From: Entoloma clypeatum
Lineage: Eukaryota; Basidiomycota; Agaricomycetes; Agaricales; Entolomataceae
Reading direction: 5' to 3'
DNA: 64,000 nucleotides
NCBI GenBank assembly: GCA_963565915.1
Contig: OY751486.1
Coordinates: forward strand, 744,001 to 808,000
A model generated the notes under the pieces. That model was not told the origin of the DNA and ran no database searches. It saw nothing but the letters and a program-made list of their open reading frames with translations. How positions within the stretch are numbered: position 1 is the stretch's first letter; each line of letters opens with the position of its first letter. Position numbers and translations under genes: made by a program. Positions 44,092-53,854 of this stretch are shown in pieces.

Positions 44092-46112
44092 TCAAATCAA
44101 TTTGCTCAACATGTCTAAGTCATGTTTGCTCCTCATCACAGCCAACGCTTCAACACCCTCTGGCCAAGCAATTACCGGTGAGATAAGTGAAGGATACGTG
44201 GCCTGACCTTCCTCTCCAGCCCAGTTAAAATCGATTAGCTTGACTTTGCCATCTTTTGTAATCATGACATTCAGTGGACGGAGATCACCAAACACCAATC
44301 CATGACTGTGCAACAGGTTCAGGGCACGCTGAACAGTCGATCGTACTGTTTTTACCGATTCTTCAGACATTTTTCGCTTCGCCACAGCAAATGTGTCGCC
44401 ATCGACGTATTCCATGACAACCATGGAGATAGACTGATAGGACGGTTCGTCGTCATCGAAGCGTGGTGATCCGCAATACAGGAGTTTCGGTGCTAAACCC
44501 TCATCCGCAAGTATTTGGTGCGCCCTTTGCCCATAGCGGTCGACAAATTTGACAACGATATCCTGAGCCGGCACCGTCTCAGTCCGCGCGCGAAGAGTGA
44601 TGCAGTCGGGGGTGTTTTCCAAGAAGCCGACATATTTAAACTTGACGTGGCCACTGCCGTGAGGACGGTAAGCAGTGATTGAAGGGAAGTAGCGCGAATC
44701 AGCGGGAAGACCGCCCGTCGGGTGCAAACCCTCATAGTATGAGTCCAGTTGCTTCAAACTCGCCTTTAGGGCAGAAAAGGCTCGTGCGACGCGGGTGATG
44801 TGCGATTCATTTAGAACGGAGTCTAATCCAACCCAGATGTAGTCGGTAAGTCGTTGGACAATGACGCCGTCGGTGATGACAGCACCGAGGATTGCGATCC
44901 ACGGACCCGCGGTGGCTACGAGAAATGTGGGACAGACGGTAGCGTTTCGAAGTGTTTCATACTGAGAAATAAACAAATGAGCAGGCAGAACACAATACAA
45001 TGGATTTGGCGTACCCTGGACTGGGCCCAACAACGGCCTGCAGACAAGCCAGCTTGGGTCGATGGGTCCGAACCACCGTCTCCGAATTCATTTTTATCTT
45101 CCTGAAGAAAAGTTAGGAAGAGTAGCATATTTTTCACCAGTTCCACGATGCCGTCCGGATTCGTTTTGTCCTCGTTCAGAATCCGTTGTATGTTGACGTC
45201 AAGGATAGCGCAAAGAAGCGGGGTCAACACTTTTCGGCGTTCCTCTTCAGATTGATAGATCGCCGATGCGGCTTTCATGTATTCTGCAGTTTGACGAATG
45301 ATGTCATTTGGAAGTGCGTCATTGCTCTTCATACCATCCAAAAAATGTCCAAAGGCAGGATGAAACAATTGAACCGGAGGGGCGACGCTCGTCCTGGGGC
45401 TGTTTGCCTTGTAGCGGCCGTCATAGATGGAGTAAGCGATCTGGGATTTTGTGTAATTTGATGACTTTGCTGAATCGGCGGGAGCCACCGCTTTCAGGAT
45501 GCGCGAGATGACGTTTTGAAACCCTGTTAAATGTTGTTCATCAAGTATGGCAAGAGAAGGAAGAAAAGGCGCACTTTTATGCAAGTCAGGTATCCGATCT
45601 CTCCTCTCCTCTTCTCCTGCGTCCTTGGCAACCAGGCCCTCTGAACAACATCGGTGAGATCGTCTGTGACGTGGAGAAATAGGCTCACCGTTAGTTGGTG
45701 CTTGAACGATGATGTGTAGGCGATTCTCTTCGACACGAGGGAACACTTGCGAGAGTGTCAGGAGGGGCTTCAGCGGAGCAAGATCGATGTTTTTGAGACA
45801 TTCTTCAAGGTCATCGTCCACGGATACGGAGACCTGGCTGAGGATGAGCTCCGAGGCAACGAGATGATTGAGGCTGGGGGATTGTTCCTCCTTGATGAGG
45901 CGTTTGAGGATGCTGACGTTTTCGGTCTTCAGAATCTTGACCGTGAAGATCTGATTCGGGTTCTCATCGACTCGGCGAACGAAACAGTTGAGCGAAAGAA
46001 GTTGTGTAGCATCGGGAGCTGCGACAGGCTGATTCACTTTTGAAGGAGTTGAGGTGGTAATTAGGATGCAAGGATCGGCAGGGTTTGGGAAAGAGAATGG
46101 AGACCATCCCAT
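44092..46112 (-). CDS. CRN-type protein with atypical kinase domain (right arm)
   Basis: Exons 46112-45015 and 44961-44092 encode a predicted 655-residue protein identical to that at 10455-12475, including Lys504, Asp592, Asn597 and Asp610 of the kinase-like domain and the 53-bp intron. The N-terminal CRN domain (ubiquitin-like in fungi) is thought to guide trafficking in effector CRNs, while basidiomycete members may be endogenous. Identity of the two copies means either a very recent duplication, gene conversion or an assembly duplication. Confidence 0.78.
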
Positions 46113-46176
46113 TCGCAGATGAAGGAGAGATAGTCGAATGTGGATTATGAAAGGATGATGGAGACCAAAGAAAATG

Positions 46177-46530
46177 TCAGCTTAAATCAGGCAAGTGTTT
46201 ATGAAGCGTACCAGTGGGCGCTTTTACCAAAATGTGTACATGTTCATCCACCGGGGCTTCAACGAAAAGCGAAGAGATCTTCTTCACAGCGTGCAATTTT
46301 TGGCATGTTTCAATATCATTGACTGTGAGTTCTGGCGTGATAGTGTCCACGGGTAGGGAGACCTGGCTGAGGATGAGCTCTGAGGCATCGACATGATTGA
46401 GGCTATGGGACTGTTTCTCCTTGATCAAGTCTTTGAGAATGCTGACGTTTTCGGTCTTCAGAATCTCGACCGTGAAGACTGCTGACGAGTCACCTCCAAG
46501 AACAAAGCAGTTGAGGGAGAGCGTGGACAT
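46177..46530 (-). CDS. Crinkler-type N-terminal domain, separate ORF (right arm)
   Basis: Mirror copy of 10037-10390 with the same predicted 117 residues. It lies 64 bp upstream of the CRN-kinase gene and about 145 bp from the proposed Helitron end at 46675. A spliced fusion of the two ORFs would give a protein with two CRN N-domains. Confidence 0.6.
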   Translation of the reverse strand: MSTLSLNCFVLGGDSSAVFTVEILKTENVSILKDLIKEKQSHSLNHVDASELILSQVSLPVDTITPELTVNDIETCQKLHAVKKISSLFVEAPVDEHVHILVKAPTGTLHKHLPDLS

Positions 46531-46674
46531 CGTAGGTTGTAAGGCAAAAGCTCACGTGATAATGAGCAGAAAATCGAGGCGCGCCGCCGCCGAGCAAGAC
46601 GCCAAGATCAATCGATCAGCGCCAGTGCTCGATATAGCCTCAGCGCCAAGAGAACGACATCATCATCTATACTA

Positions 46675-48278
46675 TCTATACTACTAATGGGAGGGAAGGT
46701 GGGAGAATCGTTGCTTGACATTTTGACAATTGTGAGAATAGTCTGACCAATTCTGACCAACATTGCAACAAAATTATGTAAGGTTTAGGTAAGAATCTAG
46801 ATTGTGACTCAGCATGACAAAGAAATTGGTCAGAATTGGTCAGCTTTTCGTCCTCCCCTCATGGTGAGCACGAAGTGCGAACCTTATTTCCTGTGTGAGC
46901 ACGGAGTGCGAACCTTTTTTCCTGATTTTGATGGACCCTTGATGGTCAGGGTCCGTGCCTTGACCTGACATGCAACAGCTGGATCTCTCCCATCAAGATT
47001 GCCATATTTGGGTTGGTTGGACATGGCTGGGAATTTTGGATTGCTTTGAAGGTATGTGGGGCTTTTTTGGTTGTTTGAGGCTGGCACACAAGCAAGGGCA
47101 GGAGGTGTGAGGACATTTAGTGCAGAATAAGCAAGGGCAGGAGGTGTGAGGACATTTACAAGCCTTGGGGAGTGCAGAATAAACAGGGCAGGAGGTCTGA
47201 GGACCATATTACCTTACTACCCCACAAGCGAGGGCCACAGGTCTGAGTGCCATAAAACATTGCATAAAGTATTACTATCCTGCGAGGCTTGGCGAGCCCA
47301 ACTAAGAAGAAATGGATTTGCAAGGCTTGGCGAGCGCAAAAACAGATATGTTAGACCAGCGAGGCTTTGGCGAGCCCAACTGAGATTAAAGCCTTGGGGA
47401 GTGCAAAATAAGCAAGGGCAGAAGGTCTGAGGACCATTTACCCCACAAGGGAGGGCTATAAGACATTGCATAAAGTATTTATATACCATCAGACAAGCGA
47501 GGGCCGCAGGTCTGAGTGCCATGACACATTGTGTAAAGTATTACCTTAGTGCCCCACAAGCGAGGGCCGCAGGTCTGAGCGCCATTACACATTGTGTAAA
47601 GTATTACCTTAGTGCCTCACAAGTGAGGGCCGCAGGTCCGAGCGCCATACCACATTGCGTAAATAGTTGCTATTCAGCAAGCCTTTGGCGAGCACAACAG
47701 AGATTAAATGGATTTGCGAGCCTTGGCGAGCACAAAAACTTGCAGCAGGGGCTTGGGGGCGCAGCCCCCAACGAGCTGTGACCTGTGTGAAGCTCAACGG
47801 TTGTGAGCAATGCTCACTGCCGTAGTGAAGATACTTACTCTGTGAGCCTTGGCGAGCACAAAATTTGTATACAGGCAGGAGCCTTGGCGAGTGCCATGAC
47901 ACATTGCATAAAATGTTACTATTCCACCAGACAAGCGAGGGCCGCAGGTCTGAGCGCCATAACACATTGTGTAAAGATACTTACTCGGTGAGCCTTGGTG
48001 AGCGAAAAAATTGTATACAAGCAGGAGCCTTGGCGAGTGCCAAGGTTAAAAGAATAAGTTCAATGAACTCCACCCCCCCCCCCTCCCCCTGGAGGGGGGG
48101 GGAATCCTAGAAATAGGATATGGCGAGCCTTGGCGAGCACAAAAACTCACAGCAGGGGTTTGGGGGCGGCAGCCCCCAACGAGCTGTGACCTGTGCGAAG
48201 CTCAACGGTTGTGAGCTTTTGCGAGCACCGCGAGCAATGCTCACTGCCGTAGCGAAGCACGGGTTAATAAGCTCGTCA
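46675..48278 (+). mobile_element. Non-autonomous Helitron-like element (right arm)
   Basis: It starts A/TCTATACTACTAATGGGAGG near 46675 and ends before the next Helitron start (A/TCTATAATAAGTGGG at 48279). It contains the minisatellite 47087-48265, with one more unit than the left arm. The 3' terminus is not canonical. Confidence 0.3.
47087..48265. repeat. Complex minisatellite (right arm)
   Basis: Mirror of 8340-9480. An extra about 38-bp unit (starting caacagagattaaatgg) lies near 47696-47733. Confidence 0.7.
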
Positions 48279-50999
48279 TCTATAATAAGTGGGAGGGTGG
48301 GGTGGAATGACTAAGATTTGTCAGAACTGACCAAGCATTACTAAGCTTAGTCAATTCTTACCTAATTAATTATTAAGCAAAATCCCTCCCATGTACTGTC
48401 CGAGTGCGAAGCACGAGTCATGGCTCCATCAATCTCCCATCAATCCATTGATGCAGCCATCAATTCACTGAATATTCTGGATCCTTTCATTGAAGGTATG
48501 TATACTATGTGGGCCATGTATTGTAGCATGTATTTGAGTAACCTGAACAAAATATGGAGTGAAATAAAAATAACCATGAATGGCTGTAAAGAAATAAGAT
48601 ATTTTCCTGATGAGACTGCAGAATTGTTACAATTTGTGTAGGGACTTTCTGGCTTATTCCTTCAGCGAAAATCATCCATAATATGCATAATGCAAGGGCC
48701 AAAAAAGACGATAGGGATCTGTTCCACGGATCTGTTGATATCATGAAAATAAGCAGAAAGGAGGGGGTCAGGGTGTGTACTGTATATAGGCAATCCCCAG
48801 CTTATTCATTCGGCGAAAATCATCCATGATATGGATAATGCAAGGGACAAAAGAGACAATAGGGATCCGTTCCACGGATCTGCTTATATTCAGTGTTTTG
48901 TTGAAATATAGAACAATGAGGAGAACATGGGTTCCATAACTGATTGGAACATTATTTTCCTTACTCCTCCAGTCAAATTCACTCATTCAATGCACAAATC
49001 AAGGATACAGAAGGTGGAATGTATCACCCCCATCATTTTGTCAGTATCAAATATTTTGTTGAAGCCACTCAGTAAGCAACAGATAAGCAACGGGTAAACA
49101 ACAGAAAAGCAATGGGACTTTCCAACCAGTTTTAGTGGAAAACCCATTTTTTGCAATCAGTAAACAATGGGTAAACAACAGAAAGACAAAGCAATGGGAC
49201 TTTCCAACCAGTTTTAGTGGAAAACCCATTTTTTGCAATCAGTAAGCAACGGGTAAACAACAGAAAGACAATGGGACTTATCAACAGGCTTGAGTGCAGT
49301 AGACATACATCCCACCCCCACCCCCCAGAGGGGGGGTGGGTGCTCTGATTTTTTGCAAACAATGAGGGTTTCTATAAATAAATTATACAATGCACGGGTA
49401 AACAACTGAGTGTTACTTTTTCACACCACACCAACCTCCGTGCCATATGGCGCATTTTCTCACGCCCGCGCCATACGGCACGGGTCATACCCTCGTTATA
49501 CTAAAAGACGTCGAGCGTGGGACACGGTTTCTGACTAATAATGTTACGTAAAATAACGTAAGCAAAACGTCGTCCTTTCAGTAGGGCGAGCGCGCTGCGC
49601 GAGTTGCCGGATCACGTGAGCGCGGAGCGCGAACCTTTTTTCCTGCGAATCAACTGTCCAAGCACGTGATCCATTCAACAATCTCTCATCCCTACACTTT
49701 TCAGTCATCCTCTGCACTGTTTCTTTCGTGTTTTTTCGTGTCTTTTGCCTCTGCAAGGTGTGTTTGACATGTTCTGAGCATTTTACATGTCTTTTTACCC
49801 TTTTTTCAGGGTTTTTGCACTGTTTCTCACATGTATGTTGCTTTTTGGTTCTTTTTGGTGCTCTCTACACTGTTTTAGTAGTGTTTTTTTTTTCCATCAT
49901 CTTTCTCCTCTGGGTTGGGTGGATCTCTGTTCCCTGCAGTGGTTGGACTCAGTTTCAGAAGCATTTGAAGCTCAGGGTCAAGCCAGTGAAGTCCTACCTC
50001 CCTGGCTTCCTCTTTTTCAACAAAAGAGGTGTTTGCCGGTTGTTATTTGACCATTTCTTGGTCAGGACCTCTCTCTGAACGAGTTTGGGTTGTTCTTGAT
50101 TGCTTCTTTGAGGCTTTCACCAATCCCTTTGTTGCTCTACTTTCAACTGTTACTGTTCAAACCGATTGCACATTTGCTCCCTGGAATTGAGTCTTTCTGC
50201 TGGGCTGTGACAGTGGATTTGCTCATTTGTCTTTATGGACCAGAACCCTCTAGATGATCCCCTTCTGGCCCAGGCTCTTGCACGACAGGCCGATCACAAC
50301 CAAAGGATTCTGGATAGCCCCACCTGTCGTCGGATTGCACAGCCCCAGGCTCAGGCTCAGGCTCAGGCTCCACCTCCTCTTCGATATCCAAACCTCCCTC
50401 CTCATCTGGCTCAACAGTTGGCTGCTCTTCCTCCACTGCTTTTGAATCATGGCCATCGTCGCGGTCGTGTACAACCTCTTCCTATTGTTGTTCCTCCTGC
50501 TGGCCCTCAATACCAGTATCTTCCTGCTCATTTGGCTCAACAGAGGGCTGCTCTTCCTCTCTTACCTGGACCTGTTGCTCTTGGCCGTAATCAACATCTG
50601 CCATTGCCATCTCCTGTTGTATGTCTGATTTATAAGCTTAGCAATGACTTTTAATCTGATTAATTTTTGTAGCCTCTAATGCCACTAGCACAACCTGCAC
50701 CACCACCACCACCACTCCCTCCATTGCCTGCACCTCCTCCTGGGCCAATAGCACGTCGACCTCCTAATCCTGACTGGCCTCTGCACAATCTTGGTCCTAT
50801 GAATTTGGTGTGCTCCTTTTGCATGCACTGCATTGGAGTGCAGAACGTCTTAAATGTTCAAGGGTCAATAATAATCTCTTTGGCAAATGTTGTTCGAGAG
50901 GCAAGATTGAACTGCCACTATTTGCAGATCCACCCATAGAGCTTTTCCATCTTCTCACCAGCAACGATCCCACCTCCAAGTATTTTCGCACACACATTC
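48279..50999 (+). mobile_element. Truncated Helitron, 5' part (right arm)
   Basis: Mirror of 5610-8327. It begins TCTATAATAAGTGGGAGGG after an A and ends at the Gypsy-C LTR. It includes direct repeats (49047-49405), a 15-bp-stem hairpin ccgtgccatatggcgc / gcgccatacggcacgg (about 49439-49484) and a long leader before the protein start. Confidence 0.4.
50235..50999 (+). pseudogene. Helitron protein, N-terminal fragment (right arm)
   Basis: Exon 1 is 50235-50618 (128 codons, Gln/Pro-rich). An intron of 54 bp (50619-50672) is followed by exon 2, which reads PLMPLAQPAPPPPP and then LHNLGPMNLVCSFC. A single-base loss at about 50825-50830 shifts the frame; beyond it the reading is ALHWSAERLKCSRVN, FGKCCSRGKIELPLFADPP and LTSNDPTSKYFRTHI. 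The LTR at 51000 ends it. The Rep nuclease and helicase are absent, so the fragment cannot mobilise a Helitron. Confidence 0.65.
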
Positions 51000-51370
51000 T
51001 GTTATGCTTAACAAACCGTTCCAAGGTTCGGGCAGAGTATGCAGGAAAGTGGAAAGGCGAAGAGCAATGTGATTGCTAAATCTAAGGAATCTACTACAGT
51101 ACAAGAGGTTTATATAGGTACTGACTATAGGTGGTAGCGGATGAGTCAGTACTGCGGAAGGCAGTGCGCATGAGTAAGGCGACTGCGGAAGGCTATGTAC
51201 AATGAGTCATACATACTGCGGAGCTGAGTAAAGCTACTGCGGAATGAGTCAGAGCGGTAGCGAAGGGAATGGAAATAGATGTTGCGACATAATGTATTCG
51301 TAAGAGGGCGCCGAGCCGGGCCGATAAGTAAAAATGATGACGTCGTCCACATACCGTAGAGTCCGTAACA
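51000..51370 (-). repeat. Gypsy-C 3' LTR (right arm)
   Basis: Mirror of 5239-5609 with the same TGACTCA cluster and TATA box on the minus strand. Confidence 0.75.
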
Positions 51371-51464
51371 TGTTCCCCTCTTTAAGCTCTGTGTCCTCAC
51401 AGAGTCATTGTCCCCATCCCTCGTTGTTGCCGGGATCGGACCAGTTCGGGCTCTCCTTGAGGCT

Positions 51465-51776
51465 TCAATCATATATCAACTCCTCGTTGATGGCAACGGC
51501 GAGTTCAAGGCCTTTGATAGCCAGCCGAATACGCTGATTTTCGATCACGAGGGTGCTGGTGTAATTTCCGAGAATTTGTTTCTCCTCGGAACTCGGGGCG
51601 ACGGGGAGGTTGGACAGCGAGTGAAGCCGGATATGCATTTGGCGATGAAGGAGGTCGGCAAGGGAGGTTTCTAGGACATGGATTTGGTCTCTCATGGAGA
51701 GTGCCTCGTTCATGAGGGCGGCGATGGCGGGGTTGATGTCGGTGGTGGAGGTGGAGGTAACGGTGGTGTTGGACAT
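51465..51776 (-). CDS. Small coiled-coil ORF of Gypsy-C (right arm)
   Basis: This 103-residue frame is nearly identical to 4833-5144, differing at a few residues (for example Arg in MHIRLHS and Gln in IENQRIR). It lies between the pol stop and the 3' LTR in the sense direction. Survival of the frame in both arms reflects recent duplication and is not evidence of selection. The function is unknown. Confidence 0.55.
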   Translation of the reverse strand: MSNTTVTSTSTTDINPAIAALMNEALSMRDQIHVLETSLADLLHRQMHIRLHSLSNLPVAPSSEEKQILGNYTSTLVIENQRIRLAIKGLELAVAINEELIYD

Positions 51777-51908
51777 GGCGGTGAGGATGGTTGAGAGATA
51801 GAAGAAGAAGGGGGAGGCTATATTGGGCAGGGAAAAGACTAGAGCGGGGAACTCGGTGTGTGGTTGACTGATGAGGTCGATACTGTTATGGATTTCGAAC
51901 ACTGTCTT

Positions 51909-52137
51909 TTATCGTGGGCGAGAGGGGTTCTGCCGATGGAAATCACAGATCAAGTCTTGAGCGTTCTGAACATTAGCTCGAGGTTCCCACGTGTTCTCTT
52001 CTGGGCCATATCCTTCCCACTGGACGAGGTACTGGATCTTTCCACGGAACTTTCGAGAGTCTAGAATTGTGGACACATGGTACTCTTCTCGTCCTTCGAC
52101 GATGATTGGGTCAGGGGCTGGTTTCTTCTTCTGGATG
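51909..52137 (-). pseudogene. pol: Gypsy-C pol C-terminus, chromodomain (right arm)
   Basis: Mirror of 4472-4700, with the same chromodomain. The upstream part of pol is severed by the Gypsy-A LTR at 52139. Confidence 0.85.
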
Positions 52138-52138
52138 G

Positions 52139-52514
52139 TGTAAGGGCAACCACTTTGCACTTTCCCTTTCCGTTCATTTCCACCATCTCCGACGCCCTCC
52201 GACGCCCTCCGATCGTATCTGTTGCCTCCGATATCTTATTCACCTCTCCGCACCTCTCCACATCCGACGACTCCGCGCCCCTCCGCTCCTCCGCACGTCG
52301 GATCGCAGGTACTATCATTCATCTCGTTTCCATTCATCCCCCATCCCTACTCCCGACCATTACTCATCATTCATATGTCTCGTTTTATCTTTTATTTCAT
52401 ATCTCATTTTACTATTTATCTCGCTAGCTTGCAGGGGAATCCTTAGAACTTTCTCTTCGGATCTCCCTTGCAAGTATCTGAGTTCGAGTCTTGGATCGTA
52501 AGGTCGCCCTTACA
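52139..52514 (+). repeat. Gypsy-A 5' LTR
   Basis: This 376-bp LTR starts TGTAAGGGCAACC and ends CGCCCTTACA, so its ends are short inverted repeats. It contains tandem tccgacgccc units. Confidence 0.87.
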
Positions 52515-52675
52515 GTAGAAAGTTCTCATCTAATTGGACCGGGTCCGATTGCATCGTTGTCACGATTCCGTGCTTCGGAGTAGCTTCGTCCGCGTCCGAC
52601 TCCGATACATCTCACACCCCTTCCAGTTCTTCTAATTACCTCTCTGTAACCGGTGATTCTGCTCCGCGCATAGTA

Positions 52676-53854
52676 ATGGACGACCCCAATCGCCTTGAAC
52701 AGCTCGAGCACGAGTTCCAGGAACAACGTCAAACTCTCGCTGATATCTCTACTCAACTTGACCAACTCCTCCTCGCCTTCAACGCAATTCCTGCCCCAGC
52801 TCCGCCACCTATCCCACCTGCTCCCGCACCCGCACCTCCACCTGCTCCCGCACCCGCACCTCCACCTGCTCCGCTCGCTCCGGCCAATCCGGGCGTGCGT
52901 CGAGCAAAACCCGCCAATCCGTCAGACTTCGACGGATCGCGCGCAAATGGCTGGACCTTTCTAAACTCCTGTGAATTGTTTATGGGGCTGGCTCCGGAAC
53001 AGTTCGCAGACGACCACGCTAAAATTTATTGGGCCTTATCTTTCATGAAGAGTGGACGCGCAGCACGCTTTGCGGATCGCATTATCCGACAAGAGCGGAG
53101 GACCGGTGCTCCGCCTTATCGGACTTGGGTGGACTTCCGCGCCGTCTTTACAACGGAGTTCACTCCAAAGAATGAGGAACAGGACGCGAGACTGATCCTC
53201 AAAGGAGAATCCTATTATCAAGGCCAACGGGATGTTGAGACCTATATTGACGAGTTCAAAGACTACATTGACAAAGCGGGCTACCAGGAGAATACCAACA
53301 TCGTACTCAAATTCCGCCATGGTCTCTGTTCCAACATTCAGAACGAGATTGCCACCCTGACCCACGGACGGCCTGCGGACGACAACCCCGATGAGTGGTA
53401 CTCTGCAGCACGAGTCAACGACGACAATAGAATTGCCAACAAAGCCTTCAAAGCCACTGCTCCGACCCGCACATCCGCCTTCCGCAACGTTGTCGGACCA
53501 AGAGTACCTGGCACCTCAGTATTCCCTCGCCCCTACATTCCATTCACTCCGCGTCCAGCTCCGCTCGCATCCGCAACCGCTCCGCCGACAAGGGACCCTA
53601 ATGCAATGGACATTGATACTTCACGCGTCAAAGGCAAGAATGCCAATGCATGCTTCAGATGTAACAAAACGGGTCACTTCAGTCGTGAATGCCCCCTTCG
53701 CTTCGACGTCCGATTCATGACAATGGAGGAACAAGACGAGTTTATCATGGAACAACTCGTGGTCAAGGACGCGGCGGAAGGCAACTCCGTTCCGCCCACG
53801 GAGTCTGCGGAGTCGGAGGGAGGACAGGAGGATTTTCCTCCTCACAACGAGTGA
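52676..53854 (+). CDS. gag: Gypsy-A gag
   Basis: This 392-residue protein starts at the ATG of MDDPNRLEQ; the open frame extends upstream without another ATG. A short coiled coil (about 3-35) is followed by a Pro/Ala repeat (about 40-70) and a capsid-like gag domain (about 80-240, with FMGLAPEQFADDHAKIYWAL and FTTEFTPKNEEQDAR). A CCHC zinc knuckle lies at Cys326, Cys329, His334 and Cys339 (CFRCNKTGHFSRECP). It overlaps pol by 166 nt, with pol in the -1 frame, suggesting frameshift expression. It is 24 bp longer than the left-arm copy in the Pro/Ala repeat. Confidence 0.88.
   Translation: MDDPNRLEQLEHEFQEQRQTLADISTQLDQLLLAFNAIPAPAPPPIPPAPAPAPPPAPAPAPPPAPLAPANPGVRRAKPANPSDFDGSRANGWTFLNSCELFMGLAPEQFADDHAKIYWALSFMKSGRAARFADRIIRQERRTGAPPYRTWVDFRAVFTTEFTPKNEEQDARLILKGESYYQGQRDVETYIDEFKDYIDKAGYQENTNIVLKFRHGLCSNIQNEIATLTHGRPADDNPDEWYSAARVNDDNRIANKAFKATAPTRTSAFRNVVGPRVPGTSVFPRPYIPFTPRPAPLASATAPPTRDPNAMDIDTSRVKGKNANACFRCNKTGHFSRECPLRFDVRFMTMEEQDEFIMEQLVVKDAAEGNSVPPTESAESEGGQEDFPPHNE

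Larger units (their letters stand above)
43405..53388 (-). repeat. Right arm of about 10-kb inverted repeat
   Basis: Reverse complement of 3014-13163. On its outer side it continues without a break into the rest of Gypsy-A, so this arm holds the more complete outer end. On its inner side it is cut by copia-2, where the left arm is complete. Confidence 0.93.
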
